From assembly GCA_052390495.1 (NCBI GenBank), contig JBQTGW010000002.1, positions 103,454-167,453 of the forward strand: 64,000 nucleotides of DNA, read 5' to 3'. Each line of letters starts with the position of its first letter. Position 1 is the stretch's first letter. Shown in pieces: positions 1 to 8,199 of the stretch. Under the pieces are notes generated by a model that searched no databases, was not told the DNA's origin, and was given only the letters and a program-made list of their open reading frames with translations. This DNA is from GCA-003244245 sp052390495. Its GTDB lineage: Bacteria; Actinomycetota; Actinomycetes; Mycobacteriales; Pseudonocardiaceae. A program made the translations under genes and the position numbers.

Positions 1-2
1 CG

Positions 3-188
3 ATCTCGAAAAGGGACGCACGCACACCAACCGTCCTCCGCCAAGCCCTCGCAGACCAGTCCGAACAGTACGCACCCGGCGTCGTCTTCGCCGAAACGCT
101 CCGCGGGTCGGAGTACGGCGCACCTCATCGTGGATACTTGCGGGCTCTGGTCGCTCCACAGGCACATCATGGCTGTCCACAGCCTTGA
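3..188 (+). CDS. possible C-terminal end of an unidentified protein (partial)
   Basis: An open frame enters the window from the left and stops with TGA at 186-188, giving about 61 residues. Its composition is protein-like (for example VLRQALADQSEQYAPG and VVFAETLRG) and no other frame here looks better. I do not recognise a family. With the start outside the window it can only be called as a possible 3' end; the short length makes chance a real alternative. Confidence 0.25.
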   Translation: MSKRDARTPTVLRQALADQSEQYAPGVVFAETLRGSEYGAPHRGYLRALVAPQAHHGCPQP

Positions 189-426
189 ACTGAGCCTATA
201 TCGCCACGAGCGATAACTATCCACAACTTCTCGTGGGAAATTTCAAGCTTATCCCCAGCCAGCGGCTTGTTGTCCACGTAGCGCTCCACAAGCAGGTCAG
301 GCTAGTTTGCAACCGCTCGTTCGCCCCTGCCCTGAGTGTAAGGGCACTCCACCGCCTCCGCCAGGACACCGCTGTGCGGAGGAAGCTCGAAATCGTGCGC
401 CACACTCATGCCGCTCAGGATACGGC
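189..426. other. intergenic stretch without a convincing gene
   Basis: The open frames here are short. The one of any interest is a 35-codon minus-strand frame (409 down to 302) that starts with ATG 17 bases beyond the quinone reductase stop, but it has no clear ribosome binding site and no recognisable family. No strong hairpin or repeat was seen. Confidence 0.3.
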
Positions 427-1401
427 TCAGGGTCCGGTGGTGAGCAGGATCTTGCCGATGACGCCGCCTGCCTCCAGCATGCGGTGCGCCTGTGCGGCTT
501 CGGCCAGCGGGAGAACCGTGTGGACGACCGGCTTGACGCGGGCGTCGGCGAACAGGGGCCAGAGGCGGGCGACGACGTCGGCGCAGAGGGCGCCCTTGCC
601 GTGCGGGCCGTCGATGGGGCGACCGCGCAACCCGATACCGGCGACGGACGCCCGCTTGGGCAGCAGGGCCGCCAGGTTGATTTCGGCGGTGGTGCCGCCC
701 TGCAAGCCGATCACCACCAGCCGACCGTCCGGGGCCAGCGCCCGGAGGTTGCCCGACAGGTACTTGGCACCCATGTTGTCGAGGATGACGTCAGCGCGGC
801 CGTGCAGCTCCGCAGCGAAATCCTGATCTCGGTAGTCGATCAGAATCTGGGCACCCAGCTCGGCACAGCGAGCCAGCCGCTCACCCGCCGCAGTCACCGC
901 GACCTGGGCACCCAGTGCCACACCGACCTGGATCGCGTGCGTGCCGATGCCGCCCGACCCACCGTGCACCAGCAACAGTTCACCAGCAGCGAGCCCAGCG
1001 TGGCGCACCACCGTCGACCACACGGTGCACGCCACTTCGGGCACACCGCCCGCAGTGACCAGATCGACCCCAGGCGGCAGCGGCATCAGCTGGGCGGCGG
1101 GCACCGCGACCTGCTCGGCGTAGCCACCGCCCGCCAGCAGCGCGCAGACCTCATCGCCGACCGCGACCCCGGCCACGCCCTCCCCGAGCTCGGCCACCAC
1201 ACCGGAGCACTCCAGGCCCAGAATCTCGCTCACTCCCGGTGGGGGGGAGTAGCGGCCTTGGCGCTGTAGCAGGTCGGCCCGGTTGACGGCGGTGGCGGCG
1301 ACGTCGATCAGCACCTCACTAGGGCCTGGCCGGGGATCGGGCTGCTCGGTAAACGCCAGGACCTCGGGACTGCCGTACTCGGTGATCGTGATAGCGCGCA
1401 C
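427..1401 (-). CDS. NAD(P)H:quinone oxidoreductase, zinc-independent MDR family
   Basis: A medium-chain dehydrogenase/reductase of the quinone reductase (QOR/PIG3) branch, expected to be a cytosolic NADPH-dependent reducer of quinones. The N-terminal GroES-like part contains NRADLLQRQGRYSPPPG, typical of this branch, followed by the GLECSGVV segment. The Rossmann part has VHGGSGGIGTHAIQVG for NADPH. The zinc-binding cysteines of alcohol dehydrogenases are absent. The open frame extends upstream to 1455, but the GTG at 1399-1401 (reading VRAITITEYG) matches the usual N terminus of the family, so I chose it, giving about 324 residues. It is divergent from the acetyltransferase gene on the other strand, and the two share a region of under 70 bases for both promoters. 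Confidence 0.85.
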   Translation of the reverse strand: MRAITITEYGSPEVLAFTEQPDPRPGPSEVLIDVAATAVNRADLLQRQGRYSPPPGVSEILGLECSGVVAELGEGVAGVAVGDEVCALLAGGGYAEQVAVPAAQLMPLPPGVDLVTAGGVPEVACTVWSTVVRHAGLAAGELLLVHGGSGGIGTHAIQVGVALGAQVAVTAAGERLARCAELGAQILIDYRDQDFAAELHGRADVILDNMGAKYLSGNLRALAPDGRLVVIGLQGGTTAEINLAALLPKRASVAGIGLRGRPIDGPHGKGALCADVVARLWPLFADARVKPVVHTVLPLAEAAQAHRMLEAGGVIGKILLTTGP

Positions 1402-1464
1402 CCCGTGACGGTAGCCGCCGGGAAACCGCTTGCCGCCGACAGTGCCCGCAGTCATCGTGGCGCC

Positions 1465-2163
1465 ATGCCTGAGCCAAGGCTCCTCGACCCACGGCCCCCA
1501 GACCCACGGCCCCCAGACCCATGGCCCCCAGACCCATGGCCGCTGCGGAACCTACTGTTGCGTACCCCGCGGCTCACCCTGGCACCCGACGACGACGAGG
1601 GCCTGCACGAGCTGGCGGCGCTGGCGTTGCGCGGCGTGCATCCACCGGACCAGATGCCATTTCTCCAGCCCTGGACCGACCAGCCGCCCGAGGAGATGCT
1701 GCGCGGCACCTTGCAATACCACTGGGGAGCACGCTCGCGGCTGGCCCCGTCCGATTGGTGTGTCAACTTCCTGGTCCGCCACCAGGGCAGGGTCATCGGT
1801 GCGCAGAGTATGTCCGGCAAGGAGTTCGCGATCACGCGGGAGGTCTCGACCGGTTCCTGGCTGGGTGTGGCCTTCCAACGCCAAGGATTCGGCACCGAGA
1901 TGCGCGCCGCTGTGCTGCTGCTGGCCTTCGACCACCTCGGGGCGGCCACCGCGCGTTCCGGGGCATTCACCGACAATCCCGCCTCGCAGCGGGTCAGCGA
2001 GCGGCTGGGGTACCGCACGGACGGCAGCAGGGTCCACGTCAGGAGGGGTGAACGGACTGTCGAGATCCGGCTGGCGCTTGAGCGGCAGGACTTCGTCCGT
2101 CCGCAGTGGTCACTGGAGGTGGAAGGGTTGGACGGCTGCCAGAAATTACTCGGCGCGGTCTAA
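1465..2163 (+). CDS. GNAT N-acetyltransferase, RimJ/RimL type
   Basis: A GCN5-related acetyltransferase that would transfer acetyl from acetyl-CoA to an amine; the acceptor cannot be predicted. The core begins at LRTPRLTLAPDDDEG and contains the acetyl-CoA loop region WLGVAFQRQGFGTEMRAA and the C-terminal DNPASQRVSERLGYR, both typical of RimJ/RimL-like members. The open frame begins at 1405, but that would overlap the divergent neighbour, so I prefer ATG 1465. The N-terminal tail after this start is a proline-rich repeat (PPDPR/PPDPW) encoded by tandem 15-base units and has no counterpart in the family. The true start could therefore lie after the repeat. Confidence 0.8.
   Translation: MPEPRLLDPRPPDPRPPDPWPPDPWPLRNLLLRTPRLTLAPDDDEGLHELAALALRGVHPPDQMPFLQPWTDQPPEEMLRGTLQYHWGARSRLAPSDWCVNFLVRHQGRVIGAQSMSGKEFAITREVSTGSWLGVAFQRQGFGTEMRAAVLLLAFDHLGAATARSGAFTDNPASQRVSERLGYRTDGSRVHVRRGERTVEIRLALERQDFVRPQWSLEVEGLDGCQKLLGAV
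1486..1540 (+). repeat. 15-bp tandem repeat, about 3.7 copies, in coding sequence
   Basis: Units gacccacggccccca lie at 1486-1500, 1501-1515 and 1516-1530, with a partial fourth unit to 1540; the later copies have T in place of C at the seventh base. Because 15 is a multiple of three, copy-number change would only lengthen or shorten the PPDPR/W tail of the acetyltransferase. Confidence 0.9.
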
Positions 2164-2214
2164 CAGTTCACGGGCTGCGACCCCGGCCAGTTGATCAGTA
2201 GCTAAAGTGCCCGG

Positions 2215-3387
2215 GTGGCTCATTTCGGCGACTTCCAGAGTGAGATTTACCAGCGCGGCGTCGCCGGGGAGCGGCCGGACCTGCCGCTGACCTACGACGG
2301 GTTAGAAGCCGCGGCACGGGGGGTGTTGTCAGCCGAGGCGTTCGGCTATGTGGCAGGTGGGGCGTCGAGCGAGCGGACCGTCGCCGCCAATCGCGAAGCG
2401 TTCGCCCGATGGCGGATCGTGCCTCGAATGTTACGCGGCGTTAGCGAGCGCGACCTGTCCACCACGCTGCTGGGCACGCCGATGAGCGCTCCGGTGCTCA
2501 CCGCGCCGATCGGGGTGCTCGGCTTGGTGCACCCCGACGCCGAATCCGCCGTCACCAGGGCGGCCGCCAGGCTGGGCTTGACCAGCGTGCTGTCCACCGC
2601 GTCGTCGACCACTCTGGAGGACGTCGCGGCGGCGGACCCGGATGCCCAGCGCTGGTATCAGCTGTACTGGCCGCGGGACGTCGAACTCGCCGAATCGCTG
2701 GTGCGCCGCGCCGAGCGGGCCGGGTACCGGGCCATCATGGTCACCGTGGACACCTGGGCGTTGGGCTGGCGGCCGCGGGATCTGGAGCTCGCGCATCTGC
2801 CGTTCCTGCGCGCCCAGGGCCTGGCCAACTACCTGTCCGACCCGGTGTTCCGGTCCCGGCTGAGCGCGCCACCGGAGGAGTCCGCGGCGGCGCTGGGTGC
2901 GGCCGTGCTCACCTGGGTGGGGCTGTTCGGCAATCCGGCGTTGAGCTGGCCGGACCTGTTGTTGCTCCGGGAGTGGACCCGATTGCCGATCGTGATCAAA
3001 GGGATCTGTCACCCGGACGACGCGCGGGCTGCGCTGGACCACGGCGCCGACGCGTTGGTGGTCTCCAACCACGGCGGCCGTCAGGTCGACGGCGCCCGCG
3101 CGGCATTGGACTGCCTGCCCGACGTGGTCGCCGCGGTCGGCGGTCGCGCTCCGGTACTGCTGGACTCGGGAATCCGCTGCGGTGCCGACGTGCTGATCGC
3201 GCTGGCGCTGGGCGCGCGGGCCGCGCTACTTGGGAGACCGTGGGTCTACGGCCTGGGCCTGGCCGGTCAGCGCGGGGTGGAGCACGTGCTGCGAACCGTG
3301 CTCGGCGATCTCGACCTCACGCTGGCACTGGCCGGCTACGCCAGCCCGTTGGAGTTAGCCACTCAGTCCGTCATCAAGGAACTCTGA
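2215..3387 (+). CDS. lactate 2-monooxygenase-like FMN alpha-hydroxy-acid oxidase
   Basis: An FMN-dependent enzyme of the (S)-2-hydroxy-acid oxidase family. The closest subgroup appears to be lactate 2-monooxygenase, which converts L-lactate and O2 to acetate, CO2 and water. The TIM-barrel motifs are in order: the substrate-side arginine and FMN segment (APIGVLGLVHPDAE), the YQLYWPRD strand, the catalytic VSNHGGRQVDGA motif containing the active-site histidine, and the phosphate-binding end LLDSGIRCGADVLIALALGA. The long insert GWRPRDLELAHLPFLRAQG is characteristic of the monooxygenase subgroup rather than glycolate oxidases. At 390 residues its length is normal for the family. Start GTG 2215. 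The downstream MarR gene follows after 66 bases and may regulate it. Confidence 0.85.
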   Translation: MAHFGDFQSEIYQRGVAGERPDLPLTYDGLEAAARGVLSAEAFGYVAGGASSERTVAANREAFARWRIVPRMLRGVSERDLSTTLLGTPMSAPVLTAPIGVLGLVHPDAESAVTRAAARLGLTSVLSTASSTTLEDVAAADPDAQRWYQLYWPRDVELAESLVRRAERAGYRAIMVTVDTWALGWRPRDLELAHLPFLRAQGLANYLSDPVFRSRLSAPPEESAAALGAAVLTWVGLFGNPALSWPDLLLLREWTRLPIVIKGICHPDDARAALDHGADALVVSNHGGRQVDGARAALDCLPDVVAAVGGRAPVLLDSGIRCGADVLIALALGARAALLGRPWVYGLGLAGQRGVEHVLRTVLGDLDLTLALAGYASPLELATQSVIKEL

Positions 3388-3453
3388 CATCAAGGAACTC
3401 TGACCCGGTCGAGTGATGTGCTCTCTCCTGGGATAATCGGTTAGCCTATCCGG

Positions 3454-3924
3454 GTGAGCACCCTGACCGAGAAGCCGCACCGGCTCGACGAAGACGAGAT
3501 GCGCACGTGGCGAGCCTACGTGGTCGGCAAAGCCCTGCTCGATTCCCGACTGCACCGTGACCTGCAGGAACGGCACCATCTTGCCCTAGCCGACTACGAG
3601 CTGCTGGTCCGGCTGTCCGAGGCGCCGTGCGGCCAGAGCCGGATGAGCACGCTGGCAGATCAGGTCGGATCGTCCAAAAGCCGGATCTCTCATCAGGTCG
3701 GGCGGATGGAGAAGGCCGGCCTGGTGCGACGCGAAGAGTGCCCGAGCGACGGGCGCGGCGTGATCGCAGTACTCACCAGTCACGGAAGGGATGTGTTGCG
3801 CAGCGCAGCCCCCACTCATGTGCGTGGTGTTCGGGATAATCTGGTCGACTTGCTCTCCGAAGGTGAACGCAGCGTACTGGCCGATGTTTTCGAACGGGTG
3901 AGGACCCACCTACGCGGAGAGTGA
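3454..3924 (+). CDS. MarR-family transcriptional regulator
   Basis: A 156-residue winged-helix regulator. An N-terminal dimerisation helix is followed by the HTH (LADYELLVRLSEAP, then STLADQVGSSKSRISHQVGRMEKAGLVRRE) and the wing ending at GVIAVLTSHGRDVL, all standard for MarR proteins. It is expected to bind a palindromic operator as a dimer and to respond to a small phenolic or acidic ligand. Start GTG 3454. Its last codons overlap by four bases the upstream-most possible frame of the next gene. Its target is unknown; the lactate monooxygenase upstream is the obvious candidate. Confidence 0.85.
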   Translation: MSTLTEKPHRLDEDEMRTWRAYVVGKALLDSRLHRDLQERHHLALADYELLVRLSEAPCGQSRMSTLADQVGSSKSRISHQVGRMEKAGLVRREECPSDGRGVIAVLTSHGRDVLRSAAPTHVRGVRDNLVDLLSEGERSVLADVFERVRTHLRGE

Positions 3925-4031
3925 TCACCCATGGGGGTGTCGGCTTACCACCGAATGGGGTAGTAGGTTCCCCCACAGTGCGGCGACGTGGCCGCCAGTT
4001 CGTGGCAGGTAAGTACTGGAGGTGGGAGAGG

Positions 4032-5045
4032 ATGGCCAGTCCGGTGCGGGAGATGGCTCCGGTGGGGGAGATAGCTCCCGTTCCGCTGGCAGTCGGCAGG
4101 ATGTGGGTCGGCATGCAGGAGGTCGACGCCCCTCGCCCGATGTCGGCCCTACCCGCGGAACTCAGCGCGCCGCCGCTGCGCCCGGTTCCGATCCCCGTGG
4201 TGCCCGAGCTGACCCCAGACACGCCGATGCAGAAGGTCGTCCTGCCCGGATTGGTGGACCTCACGCTGGGCAATGTGATCGTGCCGGGGCGGTTCGACCC
4301 CTACCGGGTCGCGGGTTTCGTGACGCGGCTGTACGACATGCCCCCGGGCTCGGCGGCCGACCTTGCGCGCCGCTACGGGCTGAACCAGGTCCCCGGCTGG
4401 CCGCCCAGCAACGACATGTACGTGCTGCGGTTCTACGCCCACTGCCCACAGCTCTACATCGCGCCCTTCGAACGCAGCGTCTACCAGCTCGACCTACTGG
4501 AGCTACCCGCAGGCGCCGAGCTGTGGCGGGTCGACGCCGAAGGCGGCGAGTTGCGAGTGGGCGCCTACCTCAACCGGCAGATCGGTTGGGTCAGTACCGC
4601 GCCGCTACGACTCGGCCCGGCGCGCTGGAACCAGCCGCCGAACCCGCTGGTCCCCACCGTGCGCCGCGGTCTGGTCGCGCGCTTGACCGGCCAGGACTTC
4701 GACGCCGACTTCGGCCCCGGCCCCGGCGAGGTGACCCTGCACCCACTGCCCGGCACGAAACCGCCTTCGGACTTCGTGGAGCAGTTCCGCACCTTCACCC
4801 TCGTGGTACAGATCGACGAACTCGACTCACTGGAGCTGGTCCGCTGGCGCGCCGGCTGGCGGGGCCTGCCCGTCGAGCTGGTGGAATCCTGGCCGCACCG
4901 CTCGGTGATCCACTACATCGGCGAGAACGGCCACCGCGCCTCCGGCTTCGGCCTCGCCGAAGTCGACTACCGAGTCTGGCGCGGCCCAGTCCCCCACAGC
5001 GACCTCACCGACGTCCACCAGCAACGGATGCCCCTAGGTCCGTAG
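4032..5045 (+). CDS. conserved hypothetical protein, about 337 residues
   Basis: No family recognised. The frame is open from 3921, but ATG 4032 has a good purine-rich ribosome binding site (ggtgggagag) directly upstream and is my choice. The N-terminal 30 residues contain an imperfect repeat (EMAPVGEIAPV) and many prolines. The rest looks globular, rich in aromatic residues and prolines, with motifs such as FERSVYQLDLLELPAGAELWRVDAEGG and a C-terminal HRSVIHYIGENGHRASGFGLAEVDYRVWRG. No signal peptide, membrane segment or catalytic motif is evident. It may be co-transcribed with the MarR gene, since the gap is only about 107 bases. Confidence 0.65.
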   Translation: MASPVREMAPVGEIAPVPLAVGRMWVGMQEVDAPRPMSALPAELSAPPLRPVPIPVVPELTPDTPMQKVVLPGLVDLTLGNVIVPGRFDPYRVAGFVTRLYDMPPGSAADLARRYGLNQVPGWPPSNDMYVLRFYAHCPQLYIAPFERSVYQLDLLELPAGAELWRVDAEGGELRVGAYLNRQIGWVSTAPLRLGPARWNQPPNPLVPTVRRGLVARLTGQDFDADFGPGPGEVTLHPLPGTKPPSDFVEQFRTFTLVVQIDELDSLELVRWRAGWRGLPVELVESWPHRSVIHYIGENGHRASGFGLAEVDYRVWRGPVPHSDLTDVHQQRMPLGP

Positions 5046-5056
5046 CCTGAGTGCGC

Positions 5057-5139
5057 GTGTCCGCCCCGCATGCACACCGTGTCCGTCCCGCATGCACACC
5101 GTGTCCGCCCCGCATGCACACCGTGTCCGCCCCGCATGC
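5057..5139. repeat. 22-bp tandem repeat, about 3.8 copies, each with GCATGC
   Basis: Units of 22 bp start at 5057, 5079, 5101 and 5123 (the last is cut at 17 bp) and read gtgtccgccccgcatgcaca followed by cc. Copy 2 has one C-to-T change. Each copy carries the palindrome GCATGC, so the palindromes fall on the same helical face about two turns apart. The array is flanked by a 17-bp direct repeat (5040-5056 and 5159-5175, one mismatch). It lies between the hypothetical gene and tRNA-Ser. Confidence 0.9.
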
Positions 5140-5227
5140 CAGCAGCGGGTGGCGCTGGCCGTAGCGTGAGTGCGCAGGCAGCCCCGGCCCGCAGGCGACC
5201 GGACCGAACCCGCGTATCGTGCACCTC

Positions 5228-5312
5228 GGAAGCGTGGCAGAGCGGCCGAATGCACTCGCCTTGAAAGCGAGCGTCGTGCGAGCGACCGGGGGTTCGAATC
5301 CCCCCGCTTCCG
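5228..5312 (+). tRNA. tRNA-Ser(TGA)
   Basis: The acceptor stem GGAAGCG (5228-5234) pairs with CGCTTCC (5305-5311), with discriminator G at 5312. The anticodon stem ctcgc/gcgag encloses the loop cttgaaa, giving anticodon TGA at 5262-5264, which reads UCA-type serine codons. A long variable arm, typical of serine tRNAs, and the T loop ggttcgaatcc are present. The 3' CCA is not encoded. Confidence 0.97.
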
Positions 5313-5553
5313 CTCTCTGAACTGCGAGAACGTCAGGCACCGTCGATCTCCGTCCCGTTGCTGTCAGGGGTAGTCTCAGTCGGGGCCCGGGGACGGCGAT
5401 CTCGCCCGCGAATCTAGGCCGACGGGGTCAAATGTTCAGCCACTGAAACTGGCGGCGGTGTGGTTTTCGGCCCCCTGGATCGTACCGCTGACCGATGCCA
5501 GCGGCGTAAGTTCCAGTTACGGTGCCAACTGTCGGTCCCCAAGGGAAGGAGCA

Positions 5554-6135
5554 ATGATGACAGAGAACACGCCAACGACGAAGCCGACACGGGTGGCCGA
5601 GTCGGTTCGGTCGGTCCGTCACCGCGTCGACGGTGATGGACCGACCGGGCTCGTGCTCGGCGCCGCGCTGGTGGCGATGGCCCTCGTCGCCGGGCTGAAC
5701 TACACGTTCGCGGTTGCGGTCATGCCCAACCTGGCCGGCGCCGACGACCGCACCTTCGTGGCGACCATGCAGCGATTCAATGAGAACCCGGCGTTCCAAC
5801 TAAGCTTCATCGGGGCGCTGGTGCTGACCGCGCTCGCTGTCGTGCTGCAGCGACGCCACGGCCCCGGGGTCGCCGTGCGCTGGACCGTCGTTGCGCTCGT
5901 GCTCTACGGGATCGTCCTCGCCGTGACCGCCGGTCTCCACATCCCGCTCAACTACGAGCTCGTCCGGGCAGGGGACCCCGACCGCATCGCCGACCTCGCC
6001 CATGTCCGCAACCAGTTCGAAGGGCCATGGGTAGCCGGGAACATCGTGCGCTCCCTGCTCGCCACCGCGGCGGTCGCCGCCCTCGCCAGGGCACTCTTCC
6101 TGCACGGACGCAGCACAGCCGATCGGACGGCATAA
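5554..6135 (+). CDS. DUF1772 (anthrone oxygenase-like) integral membrane protein
   Basis: A 193-residue protein with four predicted membrane helices (LVLGAALVAMALVAGLNYTFAV, FQLSFIGALVLTALAVVL, WTVVALVLYGIVLAVTAGL and a C-terminal IVRSLLATAAVAALARALF). The N-helix with an asparagine/glycine pair, the FNENPAFQLSF loop and the H-x-PLN segment (HIPLNYEL) fit DUF1772, the family that includes fungal anthrone oxygenases. In bacteria its function is mostly unknown. Start ATG 5554 is preceded by aagggaagga; the frame upstream to 5458 is rejected for lack of such a site. It stands alone between tRNA-Ser and a minus-strand pair. Confidence 0.75.
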   Translation: MMTENTPTTKPTRVAESVRSVRHRVDGDGPTGLVLGAALVAMALVAGLNYTFAVAVMPNLAGADDRTFVATMQRFNENPAFQLSFIGALVLTALAVVLQRRHGPGVAVRWTVVALVLYGIVLAVTAGLHIPLNYELVRAGDPDRIADLAHVRNQFEGPWVAGNIVRSLLATAAVAALARALFLHGRSTADRTA

Positions 6136-6312
6136 GCGAGCGCCGGTGGGCCACGTCGGCACGCGTAGCCGGCGAACCGGCGCGCGGCTCGCACCCGATA
6201 ACCACTCCGAGAATCGCCAAGAACGTGGCGGGGGCCTCGGTCGTTCGTCCAGCAGGGTGCTCCACCGACAGCTGGCCTCGTGATTCCGAGCCGACCTGGT
6301 GAGCCCAAGCCA

Positions 6313-6603
6313 TTAGTAATCTTCCATCCAGCCTCCGACCACCACTATCGGCTGTTTCATGGCGACCTTGAAGGTCACGTGCACGGTGCAGGGTTTCCGG
6401 CGCCACAGCCACCAGGTGGACCGTCGGCAGTGGCGGCACTTCCCCCGCTTGTCGACCTGGTGTTCTTGCAGCACCACGTAAGCGGCGATCATCAAGCGTC
6501 TGGTCTGCTCGGCAGTGAGCTCCCGCGAGCCGTGTTTGCCGTCGAGGAGGATTCTCAATTGCTCGGCCCATAGGCGGTGCTGGGTTTCCTGGGCGCTGCT
6601 CAC
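6313..6603 (-). CDS. small protein with CxxC zinc-ribbon-like motif
   Basis: A 96-residue protein. The start is GTG 6601-6603, which overlaps the stop of the upstream gene by four bases (GTGA), so translational coupling is likely. The middle contains KCRHCRRSTWWLWRRKPC, with a CxxC pair and a third cysteine that could form part of a zinc ribbon. The N-terminal half looks alpha-helical. Pairs of small proteins like this near DUF397/XRE genes are common in Pseudonocardiales (recollection, not tested). No function is assigned. Confidence 0.55.
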   Translation of the reverse strand: MSSAQETQHRLWAEQLRILLDGKHGSRELTAEQTRRLMIAAYVVLQEHQVDKRGKCRHCRRSTWWLWRRKPCTVHVTFKVAMKQPIVVVGGWMEDY

Positions 6604-6803
6604 GGCGTGTCACCACGCGCTTCTGTGGCGGCCTGGGCTATGAGGCCTATCAAGTTGTCGGCTTGGGTGGATTCGAGGATCGCTTCGGTAGTGAACGGGC
6701 AGTCGAAAGACACCACCCACACCTTTCCGCGATGGACCTCGATGGTGATAGTGACACTGGCTTCTCGACCCCGCCCTTTCACCACGAGCCGCCGCCGCGT
6801 CAT
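6600..6803 (-). CDS. small conserved hypothetical protein, first gene of a coupled pair
   Basis: The open frame runs from 6881, but the methionine at 6801-6803 (MTRRRLVVKG) starts the conserved-looking part, giving 67 residues. It reads as a beta strand-rich N terminus (VTITIEVHRGKVWVVSFDC) followed by a helix (STQADNLIGLIAQAATEA). It overlaps the next gene by four bases. No family was recognised. The upstream extension is less likely because it is rich in arginine and glycine and lacks a ribosome binding site. Confidence 0.5.
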   Translation of the reverse strand: MTRRRLVVKGRGREASVTITIEVHRGKVWVVSFDCPFTTEAILESTQADNLIGLIAQAATEARGDTP

Positions 6804-7072
6804 CAAACCACCACCGTCCTGGTTCACCGAGTCCGTGTGTGATCGGCCGGACTGGTGGCGGCGTATAGCCCGCGGCACCACCAGTCCGACTGGCAGCGAC
6901 GGTGGGCAATCGGAGTGTGACCCACCGGCACTGTGTGCCAGGATTCCTTCGCTCCGGAGTCAGCACAATCCTTGCGTTTCGAGGGTTGTGTTTGCATTTT
7001 GACTTGAGCATGAGGCACATCACGGCCACACTTACGTGGCCTCGACCCAAGGGGTGAGGAAGGATCGACACC

Positions 7073-7933
7073 GTGGCGAGCAGGAAACACACACCGACCG
7101 TCAGGTTGCGACGGCTGGCCGCCGAACTACGCCGACTGCGCGGCACCGCCGACCTGAGCAGGGAGGTGGTCAGCGCCCAGACCGGCATCAACTACGCCAC
7201 CCTCTACCGCATCGAAACCGCCAGAGCCCGACCCCAGCTGCGCACCCTGGCCACCCTGCTGACCCTGTACGGGGTCGAGGCCGAGCAGCGCGACTACCTG
7301 ACGATCCTGTGCCGGGACGCCGCCGAGCAGGGCTGGCTGCGGCCCTACCACTCCGACCTGCCGGAGCAGTACACCGCCTACATCAGCTTCGAAGCCGAGG
7401 CAGCGGGCGTCCGCAACTACGAGTCGATGTTCATCCCCGGCCTGCTCCAGACCGAGGACTACGCCCGCGCGGTGATCCGGGGCGTCCTCCCGATGGCGAG
7501 CCCGCAGAAGATAGACGACCGCGTTCAAGCGCGCATTGAACGCCAGCAGGTTCTCACCAAGGACAGCCCACTCAAGCTGTGGGCCATCGTGGATGAGGCG
7601 GCACTGCGCAGGTTGGTCGGTGGAGCAGAAGTCATGCGGGCACAGCTGCGTCACCTGCTCGACTCGACCTCCAGCCCACACATCACGTTCCAGGTCATTC
7701 CGTACGGCGCAGGCGCGCACGCAGGTATGCCGGGCGCGTTCGTGGTCATGGACTTCACCGACCCGATGGACACCGACTTAATTCACATCGACAGCATGGC
7801 CGGTGATCTCTTCTTGGAGTCCGACGCCGACATAAAGCGGTACAACTTCATCTTCGACAATCTGCGCGCCATCGCGCTGAGCCCTGATTCTTCGGCGACA
7901 CAGATCGCCGAGGTAGCCAACGAGACAAGATAA
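7073..7933 (+). CDS. XRE-family regulator with DUF5753 (Scr1 type)
   Basis: A 286-residue regulator. Residues about 8-70 form a helix-turn-helix of the XRE/Cro type (LRRLAAELRRLRGTADLS, then SAQTGINYATLYRIETARARPQL). The remainder is the DUF5753 domain, shown by YTAYISFEAEAAGVRNYESMFIPGLLQTEDYARAV and FQVIPYGAGAHAGMPGAFVVMDF. Start GTG 7073 is preceded by gaggaaggat. The family occurs in many copies in Streptomyces and Pseudonocardiales, nearly always beside a small DUF397 protein as seen here. Together they behave as regulator and modulator and have been compared with toxin-antitoxin-like pairs. The target is unknown. Confidence 0.9.
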   Translation: MASRKHTPTVRLRRLAAELRRLRGTADLSREVVSAQTGINYATLYRIETARARPQLRTLATLLTLYGVEAEQRDYLTILCRDAAEQGWLRPYHSDLPEQYTAYISFEAEAAGVRNYESMFIPGLLQTEDYARAVIRGVLPMASPQKIDDRVQARIERQQVLTKDSPLKLWAIVDEAALRRLVGGAEVMRAQLRHLLDSTSSPHITFQVIPYGAGAHAGMPGAFVVMDFTDPMDTDLIHIDSMAGDLFLESDADIKRYNFIFDNLRAIALSPDSSATQIAEVANETR

Positions 7934-7946
7934 GGAGACAATAAGG

Positions 7947-8153
7947 ATGGATAACATCGACCTCTCGCGGGCCGTGTGGCGCAAAAGCTCTCGCAGTAGC
8001 GGCGACAGCCAGTGCGTTGAGGTGGCCTTCGCCGGAAGCTCGATCGCCATGCGCGACTCGAAGAACCCGACCGGGCCGACACTCGTCGTCAGCCACAGCA
8101 AGTGGAACGCGTTCATCGACGGTGTCGATGACAGCGAATTCAAGCGCCCGTAA
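7947..8153 (+). CDS. DUF397 protein
   Basis: A 68-residue protein with the signature order WRKSSRSSGDSQCVEVAF, then IAMRDSKNPTGPTLVVS and a W-x-AF-I-DGV C terminus. It begins 13 bases after the XRE gene, with an aaggag site, and is certainly co-transcribed with it. DUF397 proteins are small partners of DUF5753 regulators. A strong hairpin follows. Confidence 0.92.
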   Translation: MDNIDLSRAVWRKSSRSSGDSQCVEVAFAGSSIAMRDSKNPTGPTLVVSHSKWNAFIDGVDDSEFKRP

Positions 8154-8166
8154 GTCCGACCCCGAG

Positions 8167-8199
8167 AAGCCCGCCTCCACCACGTGCGGAGGCGGGCTT
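8167..8199 (+). terminator. hairpin terminator after the XRE-DUF397 operon
   Basis: A perfect 12-bp stem (aagcccgcctcc, 8167-8178, with ggaggcgggctt, 8188-8199) encloses a 9-base loop. It lies 14 bases after the DUF397 stop. The T-tract is short (cttcgtcc), as usual for high-GC actinobacterial terminators. Confidence 0.8.

Noticed and set aside
5057..5139. CRISPR array
   Set aside because: The units are directly adjacent with no spacers, and no cas genes are present.
5228..5312. tRNA-Ser as attachment site of the NRPS island
   Set aside because: The island begins more than 20 kb away, no integrase is present, and no repeat of the tRNA 3' end was noticed at the island borders.
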